A DNA stretch of 64,000 bases, taken from Corella eumyota (taxonomy: Eukaryota; Chordata; Ascidiacea; Phlebobranchia; Corellidae). Every line of letters begins with the position of its first letter. Position 1 is the stretch's first letter. Shown piece by piece: positions 13,032 to 24,500 of this stretch. The notes under the pieces were generated by a model, which was not told the origin of the DNA, made no database searches, and saw nothing but the letters and a program-made list of their open reading frames with translations. The translations under genes were made by a program, and so were the position numbers. The stretch covers positions 2,852,001 through 2,916,000 of the forward strand of contig OY720101.1 in assembly GCA_963082875.1 (NCBI GenBank). Reading direction: 5' to 3'.

Positions 13032-16000
13032 ATGGTAGACCAACATGTTGTACCATCTTTTGAACTGAAGTTACCAGGATCAATTAATTTGAAGGTAAAA
13101 ACTTTGTTATTTTTAAAAAAAAATTATATACATTTACTAATATAAACATTATACAATTTCTTGTAAAGTCTTTCTCAAATTTTTTTAACTTTTTTAATAA
13201 TATTTAACTTTTTAGGAGGAAAATGATTTCTTTGCTCAGGAATTTGATTTTGGAAAAATCTCAACCGACCTGACAAGCAATGATCTTGAAGAAGTCCTTC
13301 AACCCCCGCCTTACCCATCCCAGCAGGGTAATACCCATTTTACTCTAGAACCAAATGTCAATTTTGGTAAGTTAAATTACTTTTTTGAGGTATTGATTTT
13401 TTTTTAAGTTTTTTTTAATTTCAAATTTTTTTCTTTTTTAGACCCTGTAATTAACATGCACCATCCTTCCACTGGTTATAACTTAAACCAAGAACCAACC
13501 ATTCAATATGAACCAATACAACCAGTAACCACACCAGTAAAGAACCATGTCTCACAGGTATGATATTTAAGCCTTGTTCTTACAAAAATTTGTCGAAATA
13601 TTTAGAAACTTAAAATAGTCTAAGATTTAACATAAGCTAAGGTTACAAAAAAGTTTAAAAACTATTTATGATTTTGTTTTGATTTTAGGGAAAAACTTTA
13701 GAGAATCTAACTCCTTCCTTAACTCCCCAATCTATTGGAAAGTCAATGCCAGGAACACCAAATACCATGAGGTAAAGATATATTTTCACTATAATACAGT
13801 CAATAGAGAAAAAACTAAACAATAAATTAACATGTAGGTGTTATTTAATTTGAAATAACTGTTTTGATAAACCTGTTGAAGCTGTCGTCTGTTTTCAAAT
13901 TAATACCTTGTTTTTGTTTCGTAAAATAAACATATTGTATATAAATAATTTAAAAAAACAAAGGCATGTTAAACAAAACATAATAACATTAGGTCAAAAG
14001 TGTAAAGAAATATTTATTAAATATATGAGTGCCTTTATGTAGTGCAATTTAAAAAAAAATCACCAATCTTGTTTAGTGCAAAGAAAAGAAGACCGAGATT
14101 AACTCTTCGACTTCCAAGCAGAGAAGATTCGGCTCAAGAAGTTCCTACCGGACAGGAATATGGCTCTTCTACCCCATCTTGTGGCATGAATAGTGCAGCG
14201 GGAACTCCCTTAGATGATCTTGCTGCCATGCCCCTTCTATCAATTAAACCAAATGAAGAAAGTGAGTTGTATATTAAATTTAATTTAAGCACAATTATTT
14301 TGGTTTTGTTAGTGAATTGTTTAAACCTAAATTGCTAGGTTATAATTTCTATAAATTTGTTTATATAATTTTAGTTCCTAAAACTCCTCTCTTACCCCTA
14401 TTTACCCCTGGAACTGGAGCAAAAATGAACGATGCAATTCTGGAATCGTTTTCGTCCTTTAACAAAATAATGGAAGCCAACAACATGTCAAAAAGTAAGT
14501 TTTAGTAATATTTGAAAATATAAACTATTGTTTTTACTTTTTCCTTTCGCAAGTTTTAATTTTTAATAATAAAATGTAGATTTTATATTTGATTAAAAAA
14601 TTAAAATATATTAAAATATTATTCTTTTTCCTATTTTAGATCCTCTGGATTGGAGTGGATTACAAGTGAAAACTTGGGCCCGATGGATTGCTCAGGAGTT
14701 CAGCATCCCTGCTCTGGATGAGAGCAACTTCAATCTTCCCGGATCAAATATTTGCTCCTTGAGGAAAGAGGAGTTTTTAAGACTTTGTCCTCCTTTTGTC
14801 GGAGAAATATTGTGGGAACATCTTAATATTTTACAAACAGGTAAAAAAATGAAAAGAAAAAGTTTTTAAAAAAAAGTTTTGTTTTTTTTTAAAAAAAAAA
14901 GCTTTTTTTGGACATTTTTACCCAACCAACTGATATTTTTAAAAGCTTGTCTGTTCAATATTAAAACTCTTTATATTATGTTTAGAATGTTGTGGGAGTC
15001 CAAGTATTTCAGGTTCTGAGCACAGCCCACCATTCATTGAAGGTAAACTTAAAAAAGATTTAAGCACAAAAAACAAATTTTAACGACAATTTTTTTTCTA
15101 AATTTTAAATTTATTTCCAATTTAATTCCAACAGACACATCTTCTTCAGTTTGTTTCAAATCGAGTGAACCTAACATCCCGGGTTCGATTCCATCTGACT
15201 ACAACCATGTTGCTCCACCGCCATTTAACCCACCCCCCTTCTCTACCACCCAAACCTCTTTCACCCCTAGCAACATAAACAACTTACCCCAATACAAACC
15301 CATACAACACATCAAACAAGAACAAGGAGGCTTTTCTGGTGGGGGTTTTCCCATGGACCCAGCTCGACGTACCTTCTCCCTTGAAGGTGGTTTCCCACAA
15401 GTGAAAACTGAACCGATAGGGGCTCAACACGCTTTTATTAACCGACAAATGTCGTTACCCCATAATCGACCTCCTTACGGACAACCCCCAGTTTCAAACT
15501 ACGAGAATCGCCGCTCCTCAGAACCTAATCTCACCCCCTTGAAACCGTTCCACCCTAAACCATACCCTCCCAATCCTTACCACCATAACCCCCAAAATGG
15601 GGTACATAGGGGTAACGAACAGTGGCCGGATTTATATTATGTTAACCTTCGTAATTACCATCACCACCAGCATGTTGAGACAATAAAGAGACAAGAAATT
15701 ACCAAAGGTTTGAACAATTTAAATATAATTTAAACACTTTTCAACTGTTAATTTTTTTAATTTGTTTGTATTGGTTTTCTTAAATGCTTTTATAAAAATA
15801 ATTTTTTTTCTTTTTATCAGAGAAAATTCACTTAACAAATCATGGGATTCCATCAACCAATCACCATCACCGAATTATGAGACCCTGCGATTCGATTGGT
15901 TGGCAGGGAAGATCACCAGAAGAGGTAATTTACATATTTTGAGTTGTTTTAAGAAGTCTTTTTTAGTTTTTAGAAGTGTCTATATTTTTTTGATATACCG

Positions 16001-16889
16001 TTTTTTTTCTTTTTAAAGTCGAGTTTTGTTTAAAATATTTTTTTAGTTAAAAGTTATTCGAAATTTTGTTGAAAATTGAATTTTATTTTTACATTCATTA
16101 GGATCCAAGTTTCGATGGTTCACTTTTCCAGCATTCAAGATTAAACCACCCTGTTATAAACCATGGTAATCATGGAGAATTTCCAAGTAACCCAGTTATT
16201 CCAGGAGCTTTTCTTACTGGTTATAATGGTAGGTTCTGCTTCAGATTAAAAGTCATAAAATTTTGTTAAAAATAAAATTTCTTTACATGAATTTTTCAAT
16301 TTATTTTTTCTAATTTTTGTTACTCACTAACTGACTGAAATTGACTTTTAGGTAGTGGACCAATCCAATTATGGCAGTTTCTTATCGAGTTGTTGACAGA
16401 TCGATCTTGTCAACATTTTGTTACTTGGACCGGAGATGGTTGGGAGTTTAAAATGGTCGACCCCGATGAAGTTGCTAGGTGGGTTTAAGTTCCAATTTTA
16501 CCCCAAAAAAATCTCTTTTACGCAAAAGATTTTTTGATTTTTTTTTCTTGTAAAATTTTTATTTAAATTTGAAATTATTTTTTAGACGCTGGGGCAGAAG
16601 GAAAAACAAACCAAAAATGAATTACGAGAAATTGTCACGTGGTCTGAGATATTATTACGATAAAAACATCATTCAAAAAACGGCGGGAAGGTAAGATATT
16701 GACATTTTTACAAAAAATAAATTTAATTTAAAAACTGAATTATTTAGTTTAAGTTCTAACTCTGTATTTTATTTTAGGCGATATGTTTACCGTTTTGTTT
16801 GCGACCTGCAAAGCCTGCTCGGGTATTCCCCTAACGAGCTACACACAATGTTGGATGTCAAACCCGAAGACAGATTGAACGAAGACTGA
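13032..16889 (+). CDS. ets1/2: ETS1/2 transcription factor (Pointed + ETS domains)
   Basis: Fourteen coding exons join in frame into 707 residues: 13032-13094, 13216-13366, 13442-13557, 13689-13771, 14077-14261, 14375-14494, 14640-14840, 14986-15042, 15135-15707, 15821-15924, 16102-16228, 16352-16478, 16586-16690 and 16778-16889, all with GT..AG introns. Residues about 205-211 read LLPLFTP, matching the ERK-phosphorylated threonine ahead of the Pointed domain in ETS1/ETS2. The Pointed domain follows (about 240-306: [26 protein letters not shown]). The ETS DNA-binding domain starts at about 594 ([17 protein letters not shown]) and contains the recognition helix ([20 protein letters not shown]) and the C-terminal [21 protein letters not shown]1/2 is a nuclear activator downstream of FGF/MAPK signalling; in ascidians it acts in neural, mesenchyme and heart lineages. 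The middle (exon 15135-15707) is a Pro/Asn-rich linker much longer than in human ETS1. The 15821-15924 exon must be read in the frame giving [10 protein letters not shown] to join its neighbours. The last exon is cut by the downstream duplication, which leaves this gene whole. Confidence 0.95.
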
Positions 16890-17600
16890 AGATCTTGAGT
16901 TCGATTCCAGACCACTGCTGTTTCTTGCCAAAAACTGCGTCATAAAAAAATTACGAAGTCGGAAGACGTTTATGATGTCATAGTACCCTCTAAAGTTGAA
17001 TAACGTTGTACAACGCCTTGATATTATTTAATGACGTAATATTGGTCATTGGTGACGTCACTCTTGATGACGTCATGTTCGTAGATTGTCGATACTATTT
17101 TTCTTATCTTTGCTGCTTTTACTTTTTACATTCTGTATACACAATCAGGTATAATATGACGTCACATTAATGAGGTTGTGACGTCACATCAATCATGTTA
17201 TTACGTCTATCATTGAAATTAGTTTCATTTTTCATAACAATTACCTTTTTTTACAAAAAGTTTTTTTTAAACGTTATTGTGTAAAAATATTGATGATTTT
17301 GGGTTAAGTTTAACAAGTTATGCTGCCTGGTATTTTGTTCAATCAAAATACCGGTTAAAATAAATCATTTTGTTATGCAAAAACTTCATCATAATTCCAC
17401 CACGTTTTTACTTGCACAGTAAAATACACTGTGCAGTTTATATACAAATTTCTTTTCTAAAGTGTGTAGGCGAGACACTAAATACTTGTATTATTACAAA
17501 AAAATGTATTTTGCTTTATTCTAAAGTTCATTTTGTAAGACCCAATGTTTTGTAAATGTGATATTCAGCCTTTTTCAAAGCCCTGTTACTTTCGTTTTAT
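16890..17600 (+). other. ETS1/2 3' UTR and CRE cluster
   Basis: Downstream of the stop codon come four perfect TGACGTCA palindromes at 17053, 17068, 17158 and 17179. AATAAA-type poly(A) signals follow (for example at about 17358). The spacings within the pairs are 15 and 21 bp. Since the stretch is probably transcribed as 3' UTR, the sites may act as a downstream enhancer in DNA. The whole block recurs in the second segment copy. Confidence 0.55.
17413..17435. other. Short hairpin, 8-bp stem
   Basis: TGCACAGT and ACTGTGCA flank a 7-nt loop. It lies just past the ETS1/2 poly(A) signal and is conserved without change in the second copy (38389-38411). It could be an RNA structural element of the 3' UTR or chance; there is no tRNA-like or known ncRNA pattern. 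Confidence 0.4.
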
Positions 17601-18511
17601 ATTTCGTCGATTTTAAATTGGTTTAAAAATTGTAAGTTTTTCTTATATGTGTAGGGTGCTTAGTATTGCGCCTTGTTTTAATGTAAGGGTTGTGTAGTTG
17701 ATCTTACAATTGTGTCAAATACAAAAATACAAACAATAATTTTTAACTTGAATCAAGTAGGGCGATACATTTCTAATATGCGATATTTATTTACAATTTT
17801 CAAAATTTAATTTTTAACAAAATCAGAAAGTAATATTAGCAATTTATATTAAAAATATTTTTATATGGAGAATTTAAATCTATTCAGATATTAAGGCAAT
17901 TACATAAAGTTTTATAAAGAAGAATTTAAGAATTTGAAAATAACTATTAAAATAGATAGGTTGTTATTTTCGGTAAAAAACCTAGAATTTAAGATAAACG
18001 CATTAAAACTTATTATAGTTATTTTATCCTTCCGTTTAACTATAGACATTTTACCAAAAGGTTTAAAACAATAATACAATATTTCGTTAATATTCATTCA
18101 CAGACATATTCTAATAAACACTGTTTCCTTTTTATAATTGCGATTCGCATATAAACGTCCCTTCATTAAAACTAACTTCAATATCTTTTAGATCTGTTCA
18201 TATTACCAAAAGCCATTTGACCGAAAAAACATATTTCTGAAACCAAAATTTCCAAAACAACACTGTTTTAATAAGATATCGGTCTTAATTATGTCAAAAG
18301 TTAAAGGACGTTTTCCAGTGAAGGGGTTAGGGTAGAAAAGAATAAATAAAAATTGTTTTAAAAACTCGCGTTTTCAGGCACATGTTTTTCGATAAAATGG
18401 CTTTCAGAAATATGTCAGCATCTCAATGAGAGAATATAATATAAATCTAGGACGACAACAACGACAATTGTTTCTGCTATATAGAGTGTATATGTTTTAA
18501 ACATTGCTGTC

Positions 18512-21500
18512 TTACTTATGCCCCTTGCGTTTGTTTTTGGCCAACGCTGCATCATTTGCAAATGTGGTAACTCCCACTCCTTTGTTTGCAAATCTTTCGG
18601 CTAATTCTTTCGGTGATAACGCCTTCGCTTTCTCCGCATTCCAATCCCCTGGCCGAAAGCCTGCCGCTCCATAATGAAATTTCCCCTCCGCCACACCAGG
18701 GGTACCACACAACGGGTGAACATTTGAACATTCCCCCAAACTCTCCCCCGATATCGATTGAACATTCATACCCGCCACCGATTCTATTTTAAATCCATCA
18801 GCCAAACCTTTTACCACCCCTTCTGGTGATCCAATTTTAGATCCTGGAACGGGTTCGTTTACTGCGGTTACTCGAAATTCACCAGGCGATCCCCATATTG
18901 ATGGTGGTTTTGGCCATTCCGCCAAACTCGTCGTCGGTCTCTCTAATAACCCAACCTTTGATTCCTCTAACGAACCCGCAGCCTGCACCTCTGGCGAACT
19001 ATCTTTTGACTCTTCTGCTGTTTCACCATTTGACCCCCCTGTCGAACTGCGTTTTAACTCTTTGGCCGAACCACCTTCTTGCCCCCCTGCTGAACCACTT
19101 TCCGAATTCCCTGCCAAATTACCGTTGAAGCCCCTTGTCGATTCACCCGTTGACCCTTCTTCTGAACCACGTTTTGGCCAACCCTCCGAACCACCATTTA
19201 ACTCTTTTGTCGAATCTTTCTTTGTTCGACTCGTTAATTTCTTCCACAAGCCAACTTTAGCCCCCGTAGTTGATTTTGTCGCCGTTTCTTTCGCAAACCC
19301 CACTTCCAACTTTTCACTTGATTCTGCTTTCTGTTCAAAATATTTTTTTGTAGCTGTTGCCAAATTTTCTGATGTATTTGCGTTCACATCATTTGCCGAA
19401 TCATTTACCGATTTCTTTTCCGGTCCAAACGGAAATGCTCCCGTAGATTCCAACACCAAGTCATTTTGTTTTCCTGTTGGTTCTTCCACCGTTTTTTTAG
19501 TTGTTTCTTCTGGTTCCCCTGGCTCCACAGCTCCAGTTGCCGACGTGCTCAGTGATTCAGGAGGTTGAGTGGCGTCAAAATTCACTTCTTTTCTCATCAC
19601 GGTCCTTCGAATTCTGTTCGTGAAGTTTTTCAGGACCGTTCCACGTCGAACCAGTTTAAAACAAGTCATCAAAAAAATGCTCAAGCCCTGAAAAATATCA
19701 AAATTAAAAATCCTATCTACATCTCAGAAACTTTTGACCGCCAGGGGGCACTAAGTTCCTAGTTAAATTTCACTTAAGTGCGCAGTAAAAATTTTCTATC
19801 GGAAAGAAAACAAAAGACCCATTATACAAAAATTGACTTGGCTGGTTCTAAAAAATAAAAACAAAACACATGACGTGGATCTATTTTCATTTTTTAAAGT
19901 CGTTTTTGTTGTTTTAAGATTCCTAAAAGCGAAAATAAAAGTGTTTAAATGATGTCACAAAACAGCTGTCTCTATAGCTGCGTTGAACCAGGCTTGCTTA
20001 AAACGAAACATCTTTTTCAGATAAATTGGATTAAGAAAAAGAAACAAAATGTTCTTTAAACTAAATAATAACATTAACCTGAGTAGCGCTTGTAATAGCA
20101 AAGGCCCAGCTGAAAACGGAAACGAAAGTGACGTCATCGGACAATAAAACCAAGAGTCCGAAAACCCAATTAAGGCCCATGCAAATCATCATTGTTATCC
20201 CGATCACAACGTTTTGTACGGCTGTGTCTTTTTTAGCTGGGATCTCATTCTAAAAAAAAAACAGTAATTGCTTAAGCCAATTGATATTAATTGCCCCTTG
20301 TGTTAAAAATAAAAGATTTTATAGCAATTTGGTTTGTAATTCTTTTGGTAACAATTATTAACCACACAGTAAAAATGGTTGAGTAAAATGCAAAAAAAAT
20401 GTCTAGAATCTTACTTTGGGTTTTCGTAGCAACTCCATCATTATTGAAACGAACACGTAAATATTGAAAATCAATATAAGTCCAATAGGCACCAAAAATC
20501 CCAAATAAAGAGAGTTCCCTCTAATCCAACATGAGTTATCAGCTAGGTAGGTGGAATGGTGGTTTGGTTCATACCCTAAAATTAGATTTTAAAACCATAT
20601 TTTACAGTTTTTTAAAAACAGACTTCGTAAAAAAATTTTGCTGAATTTTTGTTAAAAACGCTTATAAAATTTTGTCAAAAATTACAGAATTTTTAATTTT
20701 TTTTTTTTAGTAATTGTATTTACTTTTATCACAAAATGGGCTTTTCTGCTCAGGAATATTATCGTAGTAGGCCAATCCCAGACTTGCAGTGATAGAGACA
20801 ATTAGAAGTGGGGTGCCATAAGCAAAAATACAACATTTTCTAACGAAATGACGGCCCTCGTCTTGCAAAACCTTACAAAAAATATTATTAAGCTGTTAAA
20901 AACTATAAAACTAATTAAATAAAAAAGCATCACAACACATTTAAAGATTTTTTGACAAACTGCTTAAGTTAGTAAAAAAGATGTTTCTGCTGAAAAAACG
21001 ATAACATTGCTAAAAGTTCTTATCGCTAGATGTAGAGCGCCTTACACCATTACTTGAATAATGTTAAAATAAACCTATTTAATTGGCATCTTACCAAAAT
21101 CAGCGACCAGTAGATTTCGTAACCGTAAATGCCCATCCAGCACCAAGTTGAAAGATAAAAATAATGCAGCAAGATGGCCACAGCTGCGCATACTGTTTTA
21201 TAAGTAGTTTGGGAAATCCCCGCAACAAATACAATATTGGCAACTAACAGGTTAAAGCAAATGTGAAGTAGAATATTGGTCGCTGTTGTATTCAAAAATC
21301 GCCTGTTTATAAAAGTTGTTATAATATATTAACAAACTAGTAATTTACAAGCTAATTAAAAGACACGCTATTGAAATAACAGACAGAAGAAATTAGAAAA
21401 AATCTTAAATACCTGTAATAAATATGAATTATCACAGTAAGTATCAGTCCAGCAATGGAAATGTAAATTGCAATCTTTGTAAACCAACTTAGAGCAACAC

Positions 21501-24500
21501 TCACATTAATCAGTTCAGATCTCTGATAAATATAAAGAAATTTAAAAGGTGGTAATTAAATGTCAATTTTTGTAATCTTGTCCCAAAAATATAAATGAAG
21601 CTTAAATTTCTTGTAAATACAGTTTTACATAATAGAATTGATAAATTACAGTTTTTATGCTTGTTTAGTAATTACTTACATAATGCTTGGTGTAAAAGTT
21701 GAATACATATTATGTTTAAATTAATCTTTTTCTGAAATTAAAAATATTGTATTTACCACAAGAAGAGCAAAGTTAGTTAGATGATTGCAGTAACAAATCG
21801 GATTTTTGCTTGTTCTGTTTAAACAGCAACCCTCACTTGCCCAATTCCCCATTGAAATGTTCCAAAAGGAACACTTTAATTCAGTTCTTTGCATCTAAGA
21901 CATTTATAAAAAAAAGTTTTGTTTTTAGTTACATATAAATTTAACTTGCTTAGGTGTTACTAATTTCTAAATAAGATTAAAGTTCTATTATTATAAAAAT
22001 TTTTCTAAGTTTTGTAGTTCTACCAGTTAGGAAATATAAACTCTTTTTATATATAAGCTTTAAAAAGTTTTGGTGTTTAGATTTTAAATATAAAAATCTT
22101 TTAAAATGTTTATACTTTTAGACTGTTGTTTGGTAGTGACGTTATTCCATGACTGAGATTAGAATTTCCATGATGTAGTTCTATTGGTTCAGTTAAATTT
22201 TCAAGAGGAGATTCATTACTGCCTACTGTTACTGATATAACCTTTATAAAAATAAATTTATTTAAAAATTTTGTCAATGTCAATATTTTCTTAAATAAAA
22301 ATAGACAAACAAAATTGTTAAAAAGCAGGTTGTTAGATCAAATAAGTAAAAGAAATAAAATTATAATTAAAAGTTATGTCATAATATTGGAATTACAATT
22401 TTTTTAAATTAGGGTTTTAAATGTTGAATTAAATATATTTTAACCTACATTTTCGACATTGAAGTCAGAATCTGATTGAAAAAATTCAGTTGTTGGGTAA
22501 ATAATAATACCGACCAAGATCATTTCGCTTTCAGTATCTCGTTTTTTTCTGCTCATTTTAGTTAAATTAGCTTTTGCTCTCTCTAACAAGGACGTTGGAA
22601 TGACAATAGCATCAAATTCTGAATTGTTTAGGTTTTTTGTATATGTGTATTCAACAGAAACGTTTCCAGCCTTTAAAAAATAAATTTTAGTAAAAATATT
22701 GATGATTAATTGAAAATATTAATTTATTTTATGAATATTCAAGTTTTCATGTTTTTTTTTAAACATTACAAAAAACACGATAGGTTAATTGTACATGTCG
22801 GTACAAACTTTAATTAAGTTAAATAAAAAATTAAAAAAGGTATTTTACTTTGATTCAAATACTTCGCAGCTTAAAGAAAAGTGATTTTACTTCTAATTTG
22901 GATAAAGTTCCTTTATTTATTTTAGTTCAGAAGTTAAATTAGTTCTTACATCGATTGAAAATTTGTCTGCTACTAATTGAAAGTTGTTTTCTTCTTGTAT
23001 TTGTAAATGACTTGTTGCTGTTGTTAGAGTATCAACCAATACTGCATTGTTTGATTTTGTAGTTTCTTTTTCTGTGTCTGTTGATAATGTACTTAGTGAA
23101 GAAACAATGTTACTAATGTATATCATTGTGCCTTCATAAACCTAAGAATATAATAATAATAATTTGGTTTGGTAACCACATCTTGAACAGCTTACTCTAA
23201 AATACTTTTTAAATTCATAAAATTAATTTTTTATGTTTTTTACTACTGAATTTTATAGTAAAAAGAATATTTTTTTATAGAGTTAAGCTTTGATATACAT
23301 AAGTAAATATTTGAAAGTGTATTAAATTGATTTTAATCCAAGTTTTATTTTTTTAAACGTTTTTTTTATACTTATGTAGGATAGACTTTGCAGTTTTGTC
23401 ATTGAAAAATATTTAACATTTTAAGAGCCTTTTTTGGGGTATCATTAACATGGTGATAATGATTAAAATAAAAACTGTTAATGCCACAAAGATGAATTAG
23501 GTTTTTAAATAAATTTGTCTAGTATTTTAACCACTATGTCACATCATTGATTTTTATGATTATACTAAAACAACTTACATTTGTTAAATCAGAAATTATA
23601 TCATTGGTTATGTTTTTCAACACATCATCAACAATATATTGCTTTGTCGTACTGTTGATATTGTCTGGATTTGTTAGAAGAGCTGCTTCGACGGTCGAAA
23701 TTAGGTCATTATTACAATTTTCCTTAAAGTTAAGTGAAAATAATTATAGTAAAAAGCGGAGGTAAAATTCTTTGTTAATTATGTATAGTTGTGCTAGAAT
23801 AAGTTACTATGTATATTAAAAATTTTAAAAGTACATGTTATTTGTTATTATATTTGTATTACTGCTTTTAAAAGCTTACCATTTTTTTCTTCAAATTTCT
23901 ATAGTTGCCCCGATTTTTAAGCTATTTGTAATATATTATATATATGGTTAAAGTTTTTTTGGATAGCCTAGTTAAAAAAACAAGTAATATTTTTTTATAT
24001 ATCTTTATCCTTGATGTGGAAAAGTTGAATGTGCGACCTAAACATAGAGTAACATTAGTTACTTCGACCCAGTCTCGATTTGCCTGTGGCAGTTTGGGTA
24101 TTATCGATTATAATTGCCTGGTAATTATGCTGCTGATTAAATACTGGGTTAGCAGGAGTTCATACCGTTTATAGCGCCTTACTCAAGGGCACTGCAGAAT
24201 GAGAGCATTGGAAATTAAACCCTTTCACGACTTCATGGGTGGTGTAGCAAGTGTTCTTACCACTACACCACGCTGCCGGTTTTATTTAACCTTTTAAACA
24301 AGATTTATTTTTTTGTTGGATACCAATGCAACCTTAAAAAAGGCAGCGTTAACTTACACAGTCAAGAAGTTGAATTTGTGAAAAGGGAAATATACGAAAA
24401 TAATATCTACTAAATGTTGCATTATGGTTTCTCCATCCACTGCAGAATATAGATGCAATGCTTTCTTTATAGAAAATATTTTTGTATGTTATTGTAGGTC

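Noticed and set aside
15762-16016. Open frame across the ETS1/2 exon at 15821-15924
   Set aside because: Wrong frame: joining the preceding phase-1 exon requires the frame giving [10 protein letters not shown], which continues in frame into [10 protein letters not shown] and the ETS domain.
17413-17435. Hairpin considered as a histone-type 3' end or microRNA precursor
   Set aside because: The stem is only 8 bp with a 7-nt loop, lacks the histone stem-loop consensus and is far too short for a pre-miRNA.
19062-19568. Plus-strand open frame of 168 codons (and its twin at 40037-40543)
   Set aside because: It is antisense to the GPCR tail exon, whose repeated Gly/Ser/Glu codons keep the opposite strand free of stops; no start context, splice sites or family match.
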